From assembly GCF_001046875.1 (NCBI RefSeq), contig NZ_HF571038.1, positions 137,766-201,765 on the forward strand: a DNA stretch of 64,000 nucleotides. The letters run 5' to 3'. Under the pieces are notes generated by a model, which had not been told where the DNA came from, did no database searches, and was given only the letters and a program-made list of their open reading frames with translations. Source of the DNA: Nostocoides jenkinsii Ben 74. GTDB lineage: Bacteria > Actinomycetota > Actinomycetes > Actinomycetales > Dermatophilaceae. A program made the translations under genes and the position numbers. Positions 53,826 to 63,308 of the stretch are shown piece by piece (position 1 is the first letter of the stretch; each line of letters starts with the position of its first letter).

Positions 53826-54860
53826 TCAGGGGATGAGGATCGCGCGACCGCGCACGCGGCCGGCGTCGAGATCCGAGATCGCGGACTGGAAGTCGTCCAG
53901 GGCGTACTTCTGCGTGTGCAGGGTGACCAAGCCCCGAGCGGCGAGGGCCATGAGGTCACACAGATCGTTGTACGACCCGACGAGGTTGCCAATCACGTTC
54001 TTCTCAGCCGAGATCAGGTCGATCGTGGGGACGTTGACGTTCTCGCCGTAGCCCACGACGTGGTAGTCGCCGGCCGCACGTGTCATCGCGATGCCATGGC
54101 TGGTCGAGCCGCCTTCGCCGACGAAGTCGAGCACCACCTCCGCCCCCGAGCCGCGGGTGATCTCGAGGACCTCCTCGACCTGGTTGCCCGCGGCCACCAC
54201 CCCGTGGTCGGCGCCGAGGTCCAGAGCGAGCTTGAGCGCCTCCGGGTTTCGGTCGACCACCACCAGCTTCGCGGGCGACAGCGCCTTCATGATCTGAATG
54301 CCGATGTGGCCGAGGCCTCCGGCGCCGATGACGACGCAGGTGTCCCGGGGCGTCAGCCGCTTCGCCGCCTTCGCCGCTGCGTGGTATGCCGTCAGCCCGG
54401 CGTCGGCCAGGGCGGCGACATCGGCCGGCTCGAGCTCGTCGTCGATGAGCACGACGCTGCGCGCCGACGTGCGGAGGTACTCGGCGTACCCTCCGTTCGT
54501 GTCGACGCCGGGGAACTGGCTGTTCTCGCAGTGGACGTCGTCTCCGGTGCGGCAGGCGCGGCACAAGCCGCAGGTGATGTGCGGGTGCACGATCACCTTG
54601 TCGCCCGCGCGGACGTTCGTGACCGCGGAGCCGACGGCGTGCACCCAGCCGGCGTTCTCGTGGCCGATCGTGTAAGGCAGCGCGACGCCGGTCTTGTCCG
54701 CCCACTGCCCTTCGAGGATGTGAAGGTCAGTGCGGCACACGCCGGCGCCGCCGATCCGCACGATGACGTCGAACGGTCCCGAGACCTCGGGGACGTCGAC
54801 CTCGCGCATCTCGGGGTTCTGGTGGTAGCCGACGACCTGGACGGCTCGCATCGTGCTCAT
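53826..54860 (-). CDS. Zinc-dependent NAD(P) alcohol dehydrogenase
   Basis: 344 residues, medium-chain dehydrogenase. Catalytic zinc: Cys in G-V-C-R-T-D-L-H and His-Glu in G-H-E-N-A-G-W. Structural zinc: C-G-L-C-R-A-C and V-H-C. Cofactor site: G-A-G-G-L-G-H-I-G, then V-V-V-D-R-N with Asp, which points to NAD. It oxidises alcohols or reduces aldehydes. ATG 54860 overlaps the stop of a lost upstream gene (TGA 54859-54857) and has AAAGGA before it. The open frame also runs upstream without a stop into the reductase fragment. Confidence 0.93.
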   Translation of the reverse strand: MSTMRAVQVVGYHQNPEMREVDVPEVSGPFDVIVRIGGAGVCRTDLHILEGQWADKTGVALPYTIGHENAGWVHAVGSAVTNVRAGDKVIVHPHITCGLCRACRTGDDVHCENSQFPGVDTNGGYAEYLRTSARSVVLIDDELEPADVAALADAGLTAYHAAAKAAKRLTPRDTCVVIGAGGLGHIGIQIMKALSPAKLVVVDRNPEALKLALDLGADHGVVAAGNQVEEVLEITRGSGAEVVLDFVGEGGSTSHGIAMTRAAGDYHVVGYGENVNVPTIDLISAEKNVIGNLVGSYNDLCDLMALAARGLVTLHTQKYALDDFQSAISDLDAGRVRGRAILIP

Positions 54861-55016
54861 GACAGGGGGTCCTTTCGCAGGGAGGTGAGGGGGATGAAGG
54901 TGGGATCGTAGGCCTGGTCGGCACGCTCCGCGCCGTCCGGGCGGTGGACCTGATCGTCCTCGGACCCGGGGTAGCGGGTCCGAAGCAGGCCGCGGCAGAA
55001 GTGCGCGTTGCCGTCG
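54857..55016 (-). pseudogene. 3' end of an unidentified gene fused to the reductase remnant
   Basis: Fifty-odd codons read F-D-G-N-A-H-F-C-R-G-L-L-R-T-R-Y-P-G-S-E and end D-P-T-F-I-P-L-T-S-L-R-K-D-P-L-S before a TGA that overlaps the adh ATG. Codon use and the stop/start overlap suggest that it is the true end of a gene that stood before adh. It has no start: it is joined out of frame to the reductase near 55016. I could not place the family. Confidence 0.65.
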
Positions 55017-55880
55017 AATCGCCATCTGCGCCAGCGTCTGGCCGCGCTTCTTGGCAATCCGGTTCAACGCCGCGATGTGCTTGATCGCCGTTTCGGTGAG
55101 CAGTCCCTCGCTCAGCGACTTGTCTTGCGCTGCACGCGAATCGCCGGGGATGCCCTTGAGGTATTTGCTCGTCAGCATGCCCTGAGCCAGCGGGCTGAAG
55201 GCGATGCAGCCGACCCCCGTGTCGCCGAGAACGTCCAGCAGGTCTTCCTCGACCCACCGGTTCAGCATCGAGTAGGACGGCTGATGAATCAGCAGCGGAG
55301 TGCCGAGGTCCTGAAGGATGCGCACCGCCTCGGCCGTCTTCGCTCCGCTGTATGACGAGACCCCGGCATACAGCGCCCGGCCCGATCGGACGATTTGGTC
55401 CAGCGCACCCATCGTCTCCTCGAGCGGGGTGTCGGGGTCGAAGCGGTGGCTGGAGAAGATGTCGACATAGTCCAGGCCCATCCGCTTCAGCGACTGGTCG
55501 CACGAGGAGATGAGGTACTTGCGGGAGCCGCCGCCCTGCCCATACGGCCCGGGCCACATGTCGTAGCCGACCTTGGAGGAGATGATCAGGTCGTCGCGAT
55601 AGGGCTTGAAGTCCTGCGCGAAGTGCATCCCAAAGTTGCGCTCGGCACTGCCATAGGGCGGGCCGTAATTGTTCGCGAGATCGAAGTGCGTGACGCCGAG
55701 ATCGAAAGCGCGCCCCAGGGTCGCGCGCTGCCGTTCCATCGGCACGTCATCGCCGAAGTTGTGCCACAGACCCAAACTGATCGCCGGCTAGAGCAAACCG
55801 GACCGGCCGACCCGGCGGTACGGCATACCCGTGTCATAACGCCCTGAGTCGGCGAGATAGTCGATGCCCTGCAAGGACAT
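55017..55880 (-). pseudogene. Aldo/keto reductase (YghZ-like), nonsense and 3' deletion
   Basis: From ATG 55880 (AGGAG upstream) the frame reads M-P-Y-R-R-V-G-R-S-G-L-L and then a TAG, followed without shift by P-A-I-S-L-G-L-W-H-N-F-G-D-D. Typical reductases read through here with Lys or Leu. The rest has the catalytic D-L-A-N-N-Y-G-P-P-Y-G-S-A-E, S-S-K-V-G-Y-D-M-W and Q-S-L-K-R-M-G-L-D-Y-V-D-I-F. It stops short after T-L-A-Q-M-A-I at about residue 260-285, where the C-terminal third is missing. It matches L-glyceraldehyde 3-phosphate reductase in order. Two independent lesions make it nonfunctional. Confidence 0.85.
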
Positions 55881-55912
55881 GGTGCTCCTGTCGTGAGGAA
55901 GTCTGGAAGTGC

Positions 55913-57631
55913 TCAGATGGCTTCGACCGGTGGATAGACCGGCTGCCACATGCGGTTATAGATCTGCTGGATCGGGTCGGTCAGCGGCTCACGGGCCAGG
56001 CCCTCGCGCTCGGCCTGCTTGGCAACAGCGACGGCGACCGTGGCCGACACCATCCGCAGATCGCTCATGGTCGGCAGCAGCGGAGCGCCTTGGCGATAGG
56101 CGTTGACCATGCTGGCCAACGCCTCGGCCGCCGCCGCGATCATGCCCTCGGTGACGCGCTCGGCACGGCAGGTGGCCACGCCGAGGCCAAGGCCAGGGAA
56201 GATCAGCGCGTTATTGGCTTGGGCGATCTGATAGCGGATGCCGTCATAGTCCACCGGCCCGAACGGGCTACCGGTGGCGACCAACGCCCGGCCATCGGTC
56301 CACGTCAGCAGGTCCGCCGGCGTCGCCTCGGCGCGGCTCGTCGGATTGGAGAGCGGGAAGATGATCGGCCTCGCGCAATACGAGGCCATCTCCTCGACGA
56401 TATGCCGGCTGAACGCCCCGCCCCGCGTCGATGTGCCGATGAGGATCGTCGGCTTGGCGTTGCGGATGACGTCTTCGAGGGTGATGTGGTTCGGGTCGGC
56501 GACGGCCCAGTGCTCGACCTCGGCGCGGCGGCGGGCATACGGCCGCTGGAAGGGCAGCAATTCCGGCTGATCATCGACATACAACCCATTGATGCCGATC
56601 GCATAGAACCGGGAGTAGGCCTCTTCCTCGGTCTCCGAGGCCCCCGTGCGCAGCATCGCGTCGCGGACGAGGTTGGCGATGCCGACGCCCGCGCTCCCGG
56701 CGCCGAAGACGCACACCTTGTGGTCGTCGAGGACGAGTCCGGTCACGTCGACGGCCGCGAGAATTGCCGCCAGCACGACGGCGGCCGTGCCCTGGATGTC
56801 GTCATTGAAGGTGCAGATCTCGTCGCGATACTTCGTCAACATCCGGTGCGCATTGGTGGTCCCGAAGTCCTCCCAGTGCAACATTGCATTGGGGAACATC
56901 TCCCTGACCGTATGCACGAACAGGTCCAGGAACTCGTCGTACTTCTCCCCGCGCACGCGGGCGTGCCGCTCCCCGAGGTACATCTCGCTGGACAGCAGCC
57001 CGAGATTGTCGGTGCCGACATCCAGGACGACGGGTATGGCGCGGCGCGGGTGAATCCCGGCCGCCGCCGTGTAGACGGACAACTTCCCGACGGCGATCTG
57101 AATCCCGCCGATGCCCTGGTCGCCGATGCCGAGAATGCCTTCGCTGTCGGTGACCACGACGAGGTCCACCTCGTCGGGTCCGAGACCGAAGTTGCGGAAG
57201 GCGTCCGCCATCGACTCCGGGTGATCGATCGAGAGGAAAACCCCTCTCGGGCGGGAGAATTCGTGACTGAAGCGCTCGATCGCCTCCCCGATGGTCGGGG
57301 TGTAGACGATCGGCAGCATCTCCTCAAGATTGCTCGTGAGCAGCCGATAGAAGAGGACTTCGTTGCGGTCGCGGACACCGGAGAGGTGGAGGTACTTCCC
57401 CAAACGGGTGCTTGTCCGGGTGTACTGCTCGTAAACCCGGCGAACCTGGTTCTCGAGGTTCGTCACCTGTGAGGGGACCAGCCCGATCAGGCCGAGCGCC
57501 TTGCGCTCTTCGATCGTGAAGGCGGTGCCGCGGTTGGTGGTCGGATTGCTCATCACCGCACGGCCGCGGGCCTTGATCCGAAGCGGCCCGAAGCGGGTGG
57601 AGGTGTCCTGCTCGTAGTCCTGACTCGGCAT
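55913..57631 (-). CDS. maeA: NAD-dependent malic enzyme
   Basis: 572 residues. L-P-I-V-Y-T-P-T-I-G-E-A, the catalytic Tyr region, H-W-E-D-F-G-T-T-N-A-H and C-T-F-N-D-D-I-Q-G-T-A metal ligands, F-G-A-G-S-A-G-V-G-I-A dinucleotide site, and S-N-P-T-S-R-A-E-A-T late in the chain. It decarboxylates malate to pyruvate. The family size and L-T-D-P-I-Q-Q-I-Y-N-R-M end fit the long SfcA type. ATG 57631 lies behind G-rich sequence (GGGTTGGGGG). It diverges from the phosphoketolase gene with 126 bases between starts. Confidence 0.95.
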   Translation of the reverse strand: MPSQDYEQDTSTRFGPLRIKARGRAVMSNPTTNRGTAFTIEERKALGLIGLVPSQVTNLENQVRRVYEQYTRTSTRLGKYLHLSGVRDRNEVLFYRLLTSNLEEMLPIVYTPTIGEAIERFSHEFSRPRGVFLSIDHPESMADAFRNFGLGPDEVDLVVVTDSEGILGIGDQGIGGIQIAVGKLSVYTAAAGIHPRRAIPVVLDVGTDNLGLLSSEMYLGERHARVRGEKYDEFLDLFVHTVREMFPNAMLHWEDFGTTNAHRMLTKYRDEICTFNDDIQGTAAVVLAAILAAVDVTGLVLDDHKVCVFGAGSAGVGIANLVRDAMLRTGASETEEEAYSRFYAIGINGLYVDDQPELLPFQRPYARRRAEVEHWAVADPNHITLEDVIRNAKPTILIGTSTRGGAFSRHIVEEMASYCARPIIFPLSNPTSRAEATPADLLTWTDGRALVATGSPFGPVDYDGIRYQIAQANNALIFPGLGLGVATCRAERVTEGMIAAAAEALASMVNAYRQGAPLLPTMSDLRMVSATVAVAVAKQAEREGLAREPLTDPIQQIYNRMWQPVYPPVEAI

Positions 57632-57757
57632 ACCCCCAACCCTCTCGCACACAACGTGATCCAGACAACAGCGGCACCTGCCCGGCGTCACCGAATGTTC
57701 ACTTCGGCACGTTCGCCAGTACTTCCGTCTTGACCGGCGAAGGCGTTGGATGGAGGT

Positions 57758-60178
57758 ATGCCCGAAACATCCTTCGGAACGTACGACGACGACAGCCTGG
57801 CGCTCGACCTCAGGTGGTGGGCCGCCGCCAATTACCTGACGGTCGCGCAGATCTACTTGCAGGACAACGTCCTCGTGCGCGAACCGCTCGCCGCCGAGCA
57901 CATCAAGCCGCGGTTGCTGGGGCACTGGGGGACCAGCCCGGGCCTCTCGATGATCTATGCCGTCCTCAACCGGATCATCCGCGAGAGCGACACGGATTGG
58001 CTCTACGTCACCGGTCCCGGCCACGGCGGGCCCAGCCTTGTCGCCGCGAGTTGGCTGGAGGGCACGTATTCGGAGATCTATCCGCGTGTCGGTGATGACG
58101 CGGCGGGGATCCGCCGACTTTGTCGGCAGTTCTCCTCGCCCGGTGGCGTCCCGAGCCACGTGAGCGTGCAGACTCCCGGCTCGATCCACGAGGGCGGCGA
58201 ACTCGGCTACGCCCTGATCCATGCGGGCGGCGCGGCGATGGATCACCCCGATCTCTTCGTGGCTGGCGTCGTCGGCGACGGCGAGTCCGAGACCGGCCCG
58301 TTGTCCGCGTCCTGGCGGCTGCCCTACTTTTTGAACCCGCGTCGCGACGGTGCCGTGGTTCCCATCGTGCACTTGAACGGTTACAAGATCGCGGGACCGA
58401 CCGTCCTCGGGCGCACCAGCGACGACGACGTCGCGGCCTATCTCCGCTCACAAGGGTGGGACCCGGTCTTCGTCGAGGGCGACGACCCGAAGCAGGTCTT
58501 CACCGAGTTGTATGCCGCCCTGGCCAAGGCGCAAACGGACGTCCTGGCCATGCGGGCGGTTGCCCGAAGCGCCGAAGCGCTCGACGGGGCAAGCCCATCC
58601 CAGCGCTACACCTGGCCGGCCATCGTGCTGCGGACGCCAAAGGGGTGGACGGGTCCGCACGAGGTCGACGGGGTGCAGGTCGAAGGCACCAATCTCAGCC
58701 ACCAAGTGCCGCTGTCCGGTGTCGTTGACAACCCCGACCACCTGCGGATCCTCGAGAGCTGGTTGGAGTCCTACCGCCCGGACGACCTCTTCGACGAGAG
58801 CGGACGCCTCGTGCCCGACCTAGCCGCCCTGAGTCCGGTCGGGGACAAGCGAATGTCGGCCACGGCATACGCCAATGGCGGGCGACTTCGGCGGGACCTG
58901 CCCATCCCGGCCGAACTGAGCACCTATGAAATCGGCCTCGGCGACGGCCGCGGCACCGTGTCGTTCGAGAACACCAAATCCACCGGCTCGCTGATGCGCG
59001 ATGTGTATGCCGCGGACCGCCGCCCGGACGGCGGCGGCACCTTCCGGCTGTTCTGCCCGGATGAGACGGCGTCCAACCGCCTCCAGGACGTCTTCGAGGT
59101 GACCGACCGATGCTTCATGGGGCCCGCGGCCGAAACCGACCAGAAGCTCGGACCGGACGGCCGCGTCATGGAAGTCCTGAGCGAGCACCTATGCCAAGGC
59201 TGGTTGGAGGGCTACCTGCTGAGCGGGCGACACGGCCTGTTTGCCACCTATGAGGCCTTCGCAATGGTGTCGGCATCGATGGCCATTCAGCACGTCAAGT
59301 GGTTGCAGCACGCGCAAACACTGCGCTGGCGTGACTCGGTCAGTTCGCTCAACATCCTGTTGACCTCGACCTGTTGGCGCAACGATCACAACGGCTTCAG
59401 CCACCAGGGTCCCGGCCTGATCGACTGCCTGATCCCGCTCGCCCCCGATGTGGTTCGGGTGTGGCTGCCCCCGGACGCCAACACGGCCCTCTCGATTGCC
59501 GACCACTGCTTGAAGAGCAAGGACCACGTGAACCTCATCGTGGTGGACAAGCAGAAGCACCTTCAGTACCTCACCCTGGCCGAGGCCGACGACCATTGCG
59601 CCGCCGGTGCCGGGGCCTGGGACTGGGCATCCAATCTGGACGACTCCGGCGTCCCGGACATCGTCATGGCCTCCGCCGGCGATGTGCCCACGCAAGAGGC
59701 ATTGGCCGCGGCCGAACTGCTGCGCCACTTCACCCCGGACCTGCGCGTCAAGTTCGTCAATGTCGTGGATTTGATGGCGTTGCTTCCGGAGAACGATCAC
59801 CCGCACGGCTTCACCGACACCCAGTTCGATGACCTGTTCACCAAGGACAAGCACGTCGTCTTCGCCTTCCACGGCTACCCGCGAGCGGTCCACCAACTCG
59901 TCCACGGCCGCTCCGATCCCGGTCGCTTCCACGTGCGCGGGTTCAACGAGCAGGGCACCACGACCACGCCATTCGACATGGTGGTGCTCAACAGGATGAG
60001 CCGCTATGACCTCGCCAAGGAGGCGCTGCGGCGGAGCGCGCGACGCACGGCGGGCTGGACCGAGTTGGTGCAGTATTGCGATCGGCGCCTCGCCGAGCAC
60101 GAGATCTACATCCGCGAGCATCTCGCCGACATGCCCGACGTCGCCGCCTGGACGTGGGGGTCCGGCGTCGTCGACTAG
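57758..60178 (+). CDS. xfp: Xylulose-5-phosphate/fructose-6-phosphate phosphoketolase
   Basis: 806 residues. G-P-G-H-G-G-P, V-V-G-D-G-E-S-E-T-G-P with the thiamine diphosphate Mg2+ site, and S-T-C-W-R-N-D-H-N-G-F-S-H-Q follow the family order. It cleaves ketose phosphates to acetyl phosphate and an aldose phosphate. ATG 57758 has GGAGG at 6 bases. An acetate kinase or phosphotransacetylase gene does not adjoin, so the acetyl phosphate route is unlinked here. With maeA it suggests overflow or two-carbon metabolism. Confidence 0.96.
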   Translation: MPETSFGTYDDDSLALDLRWWAAANYLTVAQIYLQDNVLVREPLAAEHIKPRLLGHWGTSPGLSMIYAVLNRIIRESDTDWLYVTGPGHGGPSLVAASWLEGTYSEIYPRVGDDAAGIRRLCRQFSSPGGVPSHVSVQTPGSIHEGGELGYALIHAGGAAMDHPDLFVAGVVGDGESETGPLSASWRLPYFLNPRRDGAVVPIVHLNGYKIAGPTVLGRTSDDDVAAYLRSQGWDPVFVEGDDPKQVFTELYAALAKAQTDVLAMRAVARSAEALDGASPSQRYTWPAIVLRTPKGWTGPHEVDGVQVEGTNLSHQVPLSGVVDNPDHLRILESWLESYRPDDLFDESGRLVPDLAALSPVGDKRMSATAYANGGRLRRDLPIPAELSTYEIGLGDGRGTVSFENTKSTGSLMRDVYAADRRPDGGGTFRLFCPDETASNRLQDVFEVTDRCFMGPAAETDQKLGPDGRVMEVLSEHLCQGWLEGYLLSGRHGLFATYEAFAMVSASMAIQHVKWLQHAQTLRWRDSVSSLNILLTSTCWRNDHNGFSHQGPGLIDCLIPLAPDVVRVWLPPDANTALSIADHCLKSKDHVNLIVVDKQKHLQYLTLAEADDHCAAGAGAWDWASNLDDSGVPDIVMASAGDVPTQEALAAAELLRHFTPDLRVKFVNVVDLMALLPENDHPHGFTDTQFDDLFTKDKHVVFAFHGYPRAVHQLVHGRSDPGRFHVRGFNEQGTTTTPFDMVVLNRMSRYDLAKEALRRSARRTAGWTELVQYCDRRLAEHEIYIREHLADMPDVAAWTWGSGVVD

Positions 60179-60223
60179 CCCCGGCTGGAGCATCCCTCAA
60201 GGCCGAGCACGTACCGTTAGCCC

Positions 60224-61849
60224 GTGCGTCTCGACCCCACCGCCGGCCCGATCCTGCCGGCTCGCCTGCTACTGGCCTTGGCGGGCGGCGGCGCGATCGC
60301 GCTGGCCTTCCCCGGGACCAACTGGTGGTATTCGGCGTGGCTCGGCTGCGCGCTCGTGGCTGCCGCCGGGTGGTGCGCGCGGTGGCGCACGGGCTTGCTC
60401 ACCGGCCTGGTCGGCGGCCTCGCCTACTTCATCCCGAGTTTGTCCTGGTCCGGGGTCTACGTCGGCAAGGTTCCGTGGTTCGCCCTCGCCACCTTGGAAG
60501 CGCTGTATGTGGCCGTGATGGTCGCCGTCGTCGGTCCCCTCCAACGGCGATTGGTCGCTGCCAGGTGGGGGTGGGCGGCATACGGCATCGTCCCGCTCGG
60601 GTGGGTCGTGGGGGAGTGGGCCCGCTCGACGACACCCTTCGGCGGGTTCCCGTGGGTCCGCCTCGCCTTCTCCCAGGCCGATTCCCCTCTGCGCACCCTC
60701 GCCTCCCTCGGCGGCGCTCCCCTCGTGACCGCGGGCGTCGCCACCGTCGGTGTCTTGCTGTATGCCGCGGCCGTCGCCCTCCGCCGTCGGCCCGGCGCGG
60801 CGGTGCTGGGAATCGTCGCAACGCTCGCCGCGGCATACCTTGTCGGGGGGCTGAAGGTGGGCCTCGGGGGAGACGCCGCGCCGCGGATGGCGGAGATCGC
60901 ATTGGTCCAGGGGAATGTCCCCAAACCGGGGCTCGACTTCAATGCCGAGCGGCGCGCAGTCCTCGACAACCATGTGCGCGAGACGCAAAAGTTGGCGACC
61001 TATCTGTCCCGGGCCGACCTGATCGTCTGGCCGGAGAACTCCTCGGATATCGACCCCCTCCGCAACCTCGACGCGGCCGCCGCCATCAACCGGGCCCGGG
61101 CCGCGATCCCCGCGACTTTCCTGATCGGGGCGATTCTGGAGGAGCCGGCCCCGTTCGTCTCCAATGCGTCCCTGCTCTACCGGCCCGGTGAAGTCGACCC
61201 GGAGCGCTACATCAAGCAGCACCCCGTGCCGTTCGCCGAATACGTTCCGGCGAAGAGCTTCTTTCGGCACTTCAACAGCAATGTCGATCTCGTGCGGGAC
61301 GGGATGGCCAAGGGCACCCAAACCGGCTACTTCGAGCTGAGCACCGACTACTCTTCGCCGGGCCAGCCCTACACCTTCGCGGCCCTGCCGACGATCTGTT
61401 TTGAGGTGGCGTATGACGGGCTGGTCCGCACCTCGGTGACCCACCGGCCGGACGTGCCGAGCGTGCTCATCGTCCAGACGAATAATGCGACGTTTGGCTA
61501 TACCGCCGAGTCCGAGCAGCAATTCGCCATCTCCCGGCTGCGCGCGATCGAGCACAACCGCAGCGTCGTGCACGTCTCCACCGTGGGGGTGAGTGGCTTC
61601 ATCAACGCCGATGGAACGTACGCCAACAAGTCGTCGTTGTTCACGGCATACACCGCCTCCTCGAATGTCGAATTGCGCAGCGGCATCACCGTCGCCGATC
61701 GCATCGGTCGGGCGCCGGAATATGTCTCCCTGGGCGGGCTGTTGCTCGCCTGGGCGGGAGGCGCCTGGGCGGGGAGGCGGCGTTCGCGCCGGGATAATGA
61801 TGAGCACCCCACCCCGACCTCGAAGAGCAAGGAAACCGCCAGTGCCTGA
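60224..61849 (+). CDS. lnt: Apolipoprotein N-acyltransferase Lnt
   Basis: 541 residues. N-terminal multi-pass membrane region followed by a nitrilase domain with the triad: Glu in V-W-P-E-N-S-S, Lys in Y-I-K-Q-H-P-V-P-F, and Cys in L-P-T-I-C-F-E-V-A-Y-D. It acylates the N-terminus of lipoproteins on the outer membrane face; several lipoproteins are encoded here. TACCGT (60212-60217) ends 6 bases before GTG 60224. Its stop overlaps dpm1 by 8 bases. In M. tuberculosis the two functions are fused as Ppm1; here they are separate. Confidence 0.95.
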   Translation: MRLDPTAGPILPARLLLALAGGGAIALAFPGTNWWYSAWLGCALVAAAGWCARWRTGLLTGLVGGLAYFIPSLSWSGVYVGKVPWFALATLEALYVAVMVAVVGPLQRRLVAARWGWAAYGIVPLGWVVGEWARSTTPFGGFPWVRLAFSQADSPLRTLASLGGAPLVTAGVATVGVLLYAAAVALRRRPGAAVLGIVATLAAAYLVGGLKVGLGGDAAPRMAEIALVQGNVPKPGLDFNAERRAVLDNHVRETQKLATYLSRADLIVWPENSSDIDPLRNLDAAAAINRARAAIPATFLIGAILEEPAPFVSNASLLYRPGEVDPERYIKQHPVPFAEYVPAKSFFRHFNSNVDLVRDGMAKGTQTGYFELSTDYSSPGQPYTFAALPTICFEVAYDGLVRTSVTHRPDVPSVLIVQTNNATFGYTAESEQQFAISRLRAIEHNRSVVHVSTVGVSGFINADGTYANKSSLFTAYTASSNVELRSGITVADRIGRAPEYVSLGGLLLAWAGGAWAGRRRSRRDNDEHPTPTSKSKETASA

Positions 61850-62642
61850 CGCTGTGTCCCCTAGTGCCGCGGGCAACCGTGGCCCGATCCAGCGAATCCT
61901 GGTGTGCATCCCGACCTACAACGAGGCCGACAATCTCGCGCGCATGGTTGCCGGCGTGCGCGCCAGTGCCCCCGCGGTCGACGTGCTGGTCCTGGACGAT
62001 AACTCGCCCGACGGTACCGGGGACATCGCCGAGGAATTGGCGTCGGCCGACCCGCAGGTCCACGTCCTGCATCGCACCGCGAAGGAGGGCCTGGGCCGGG
62101 CCTACCTGGCTGGCTTCGAGTGGGGCCTGGCTCGCGGGTATGACGCCCTGGTCGAGATGGACGCGGACGGCTCCCACCGGGCGGTGGATCTGCCGAAGCT
62201 GCTGGATGCCATCGGGCACGCCGATGTGGTCATCGGGTCCCGCTATGTGCGCGGCGGTGCCATCGTCAATTGGCCCCTCCAACGCAAGATGTTGTCCATG
62301 GGGGGCAATATCTACACCCGCCTCGTGCTCGGTATGCCCGTGAACGACGCCACCGCGGGGTTCCGGGTCTATCGTTCGAGCGCCTTGCGTCAGCTCGACC
62401 TCGACTCGGTGGAATCGCACGGCTATTGCTTCCAGGTGGACTTGACGCGGCGGGCGATCGCGGCCGGACTCGTCGTGCGCGAGGTTCCGATCACCTTCGT
62501 CGAGCGCGAACTGGGCGATTCGAAGATGAATGGCGACGTGGCGAGTGAGTCGCTGAAACGGATCACTCGCTGGGGAGTGGCGCATCGGGCAACTCAGGCC
62601 CGGCGGCTTACCCGGATGGAGGAGCGATGGCACAACCTGTGA
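61842..62642 (+). CDS. Polyprenol monophosphomannose synthase (Dpm1-like)
   Basis: 266 residues, GT2 family. I-L-V-C-I-P-T-Y-N-E-A-D-N-L, V-L-D-D-N-S-P-D-G-T-G-D, V-E-M-D-A-D-G-S-H with the DxD metal site, and G-S-R-Y-V-R-G-G. No membrane helix at the end. It transfers mannose from GDP-mannose to polyprenyl phosphate for lipoglycans and protein mannosylation. GTG 61842 overlaps the lnt stop, and its end overlaps fxsA by 16 bases, so the three genes are coupled. Confidence 0.93.
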   Translation: MPDAVSPSAAGNRGPIQRILVCIPTYNEADNLARMVAGVRASAPAVDVLVLDDNSPDGTGDIAEELASADPQVHVLHRTAKEGLGRAYLAGFEWGLARGYDALVEMDADGSHRAVDLPKLLDAIGHADVVIGSRYVRGGAIVNWPLQRKMLSMGGNIYTRLVLGMPVNDATAGFRVYRSSALRQLDLDSVESHGYCFQVDLTRRAIAAGLVVREVPITFVERELGDSKMNGDVASESLKRITRWGVAHRATQARRLTRMEERWHNL

Positions 62643-63103
62643 CCCCGTCCGGCGCGGCAAGCCGCCGCACCCGGTGGCGGCGGTGGCTCTTCGTGGCCTT
62701 GCTGATCGTCCCGATTGTGGAGATCGCCACCATCATCGGGGTCGGCAAGGTGATCGGCGGCTGGCCGACGGTCCTGCTCCTCCTGCTCGAATCCGCGCTG
62801 GGCGCCTGGCTGGTGCGCCGTGAAGGCGCGCGCACGTGGCGGGCGTTGAGCACCGCCCTGCAGACGGGCCGGATGCCATCGCGCGAGTTGGCCGATGCCG
62901 CGCTCGTGCTGATCGGGGGCACGCTGCTGGTGACGCCAGGTTTTGTGACCGACATCGTGGGGTTCTTCTTCATCCTGCCCGTGACGCGACCCCTGACCCG
63001 GGGTTTCCTGGAACGCGCAGTAGCGGCCAGGTTCCTGGCCACGCCGATGCGTCCCGGTCCCGGTGGCGGCAGCACGGTCGAGGGCTCCGTCATCGATCGC
63101 TGA
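62627..63103 (+). CDS. fxsA: FxsA family membrane protein
   Basis: 158 residues. L-I-V-P-I-V-E-I-A-T-I-I-G-V-G-K-V-I-G-G-W-P-T and G-G-T-L-L-V-T-P-G-F-V-T-D-I-V-G are the FxsA signature. Three to four membrane helices. E. coli FxsA affects phage exclusion; the role in actinobacteria is unknown, but the place between dpm1 and rbpA is conserved. ATG 62627 has GGAGG just upstream. Confidence 0.9.
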   Translation: MAQPVTPSGAASRRTRWRRWLFVALLIVPIVEIATIIGVGKVIGGWPTVLLLLLESALGAWLVRREGARTWRALSTALQTGRMPSRELADAALVLIGGTLLVTPGFVTDIVGFFFILPVTRPLTRGFLERAVAARFLATPMRPGPGGGSTVEGSVIDR

Positions 63104-63144
63104 ACCCCAATTGGGCCGATTACGCGGGCGTCCCCTAAAGCTGC

Positions 63145-63308
63145 TAGACTGTAGGGTCGCCGTTTTGGGCGGTGCCGGACCATGGCACCGGGGGAAACTG
63201 GAGCCGGCGGCTACGCAACCGGATGCGTTGTTCCAGCGTCGGAACAACATGCCCCAAGGTCGGATTTCACCGTCCCGCCGCGGAACAACCCACCCGTCCT
63301 GATGCGTT
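63145..63308 (+). promoter_or_regulatory. rbpA leader with candidate promoters and a GGAACAAC dyad
   Basis: The 270 bases between fxsA and rbpA hold TAGACT (63145-63150) and TAGGGT (63152-63157), a small hairpin GGTGCC...GGCACC (63171-63189), and a perfect dyad GTTGTTCC-AGCGTC-GGAACAAC (63227-63248). GGAAC at 63282 with GTT at 63306 (19-base spacer) resembles the SigR/SigH (oxidative or thiol stress) promoter GGAAT-GTT. That gives a stress promoter about 60 bases before the gene. GATGCGTTG also occurs twice. Confidence 0.5.

Noticed and set aside
53826-55775. A real 649-residue fusion of aldo/keto reductase and alcohol dehydrogenase
   Set aside because: The linking segment is out-of-frame sequence of a third gene, the reductase has a stop near its start, and adh has its own ATG and ribosome site.
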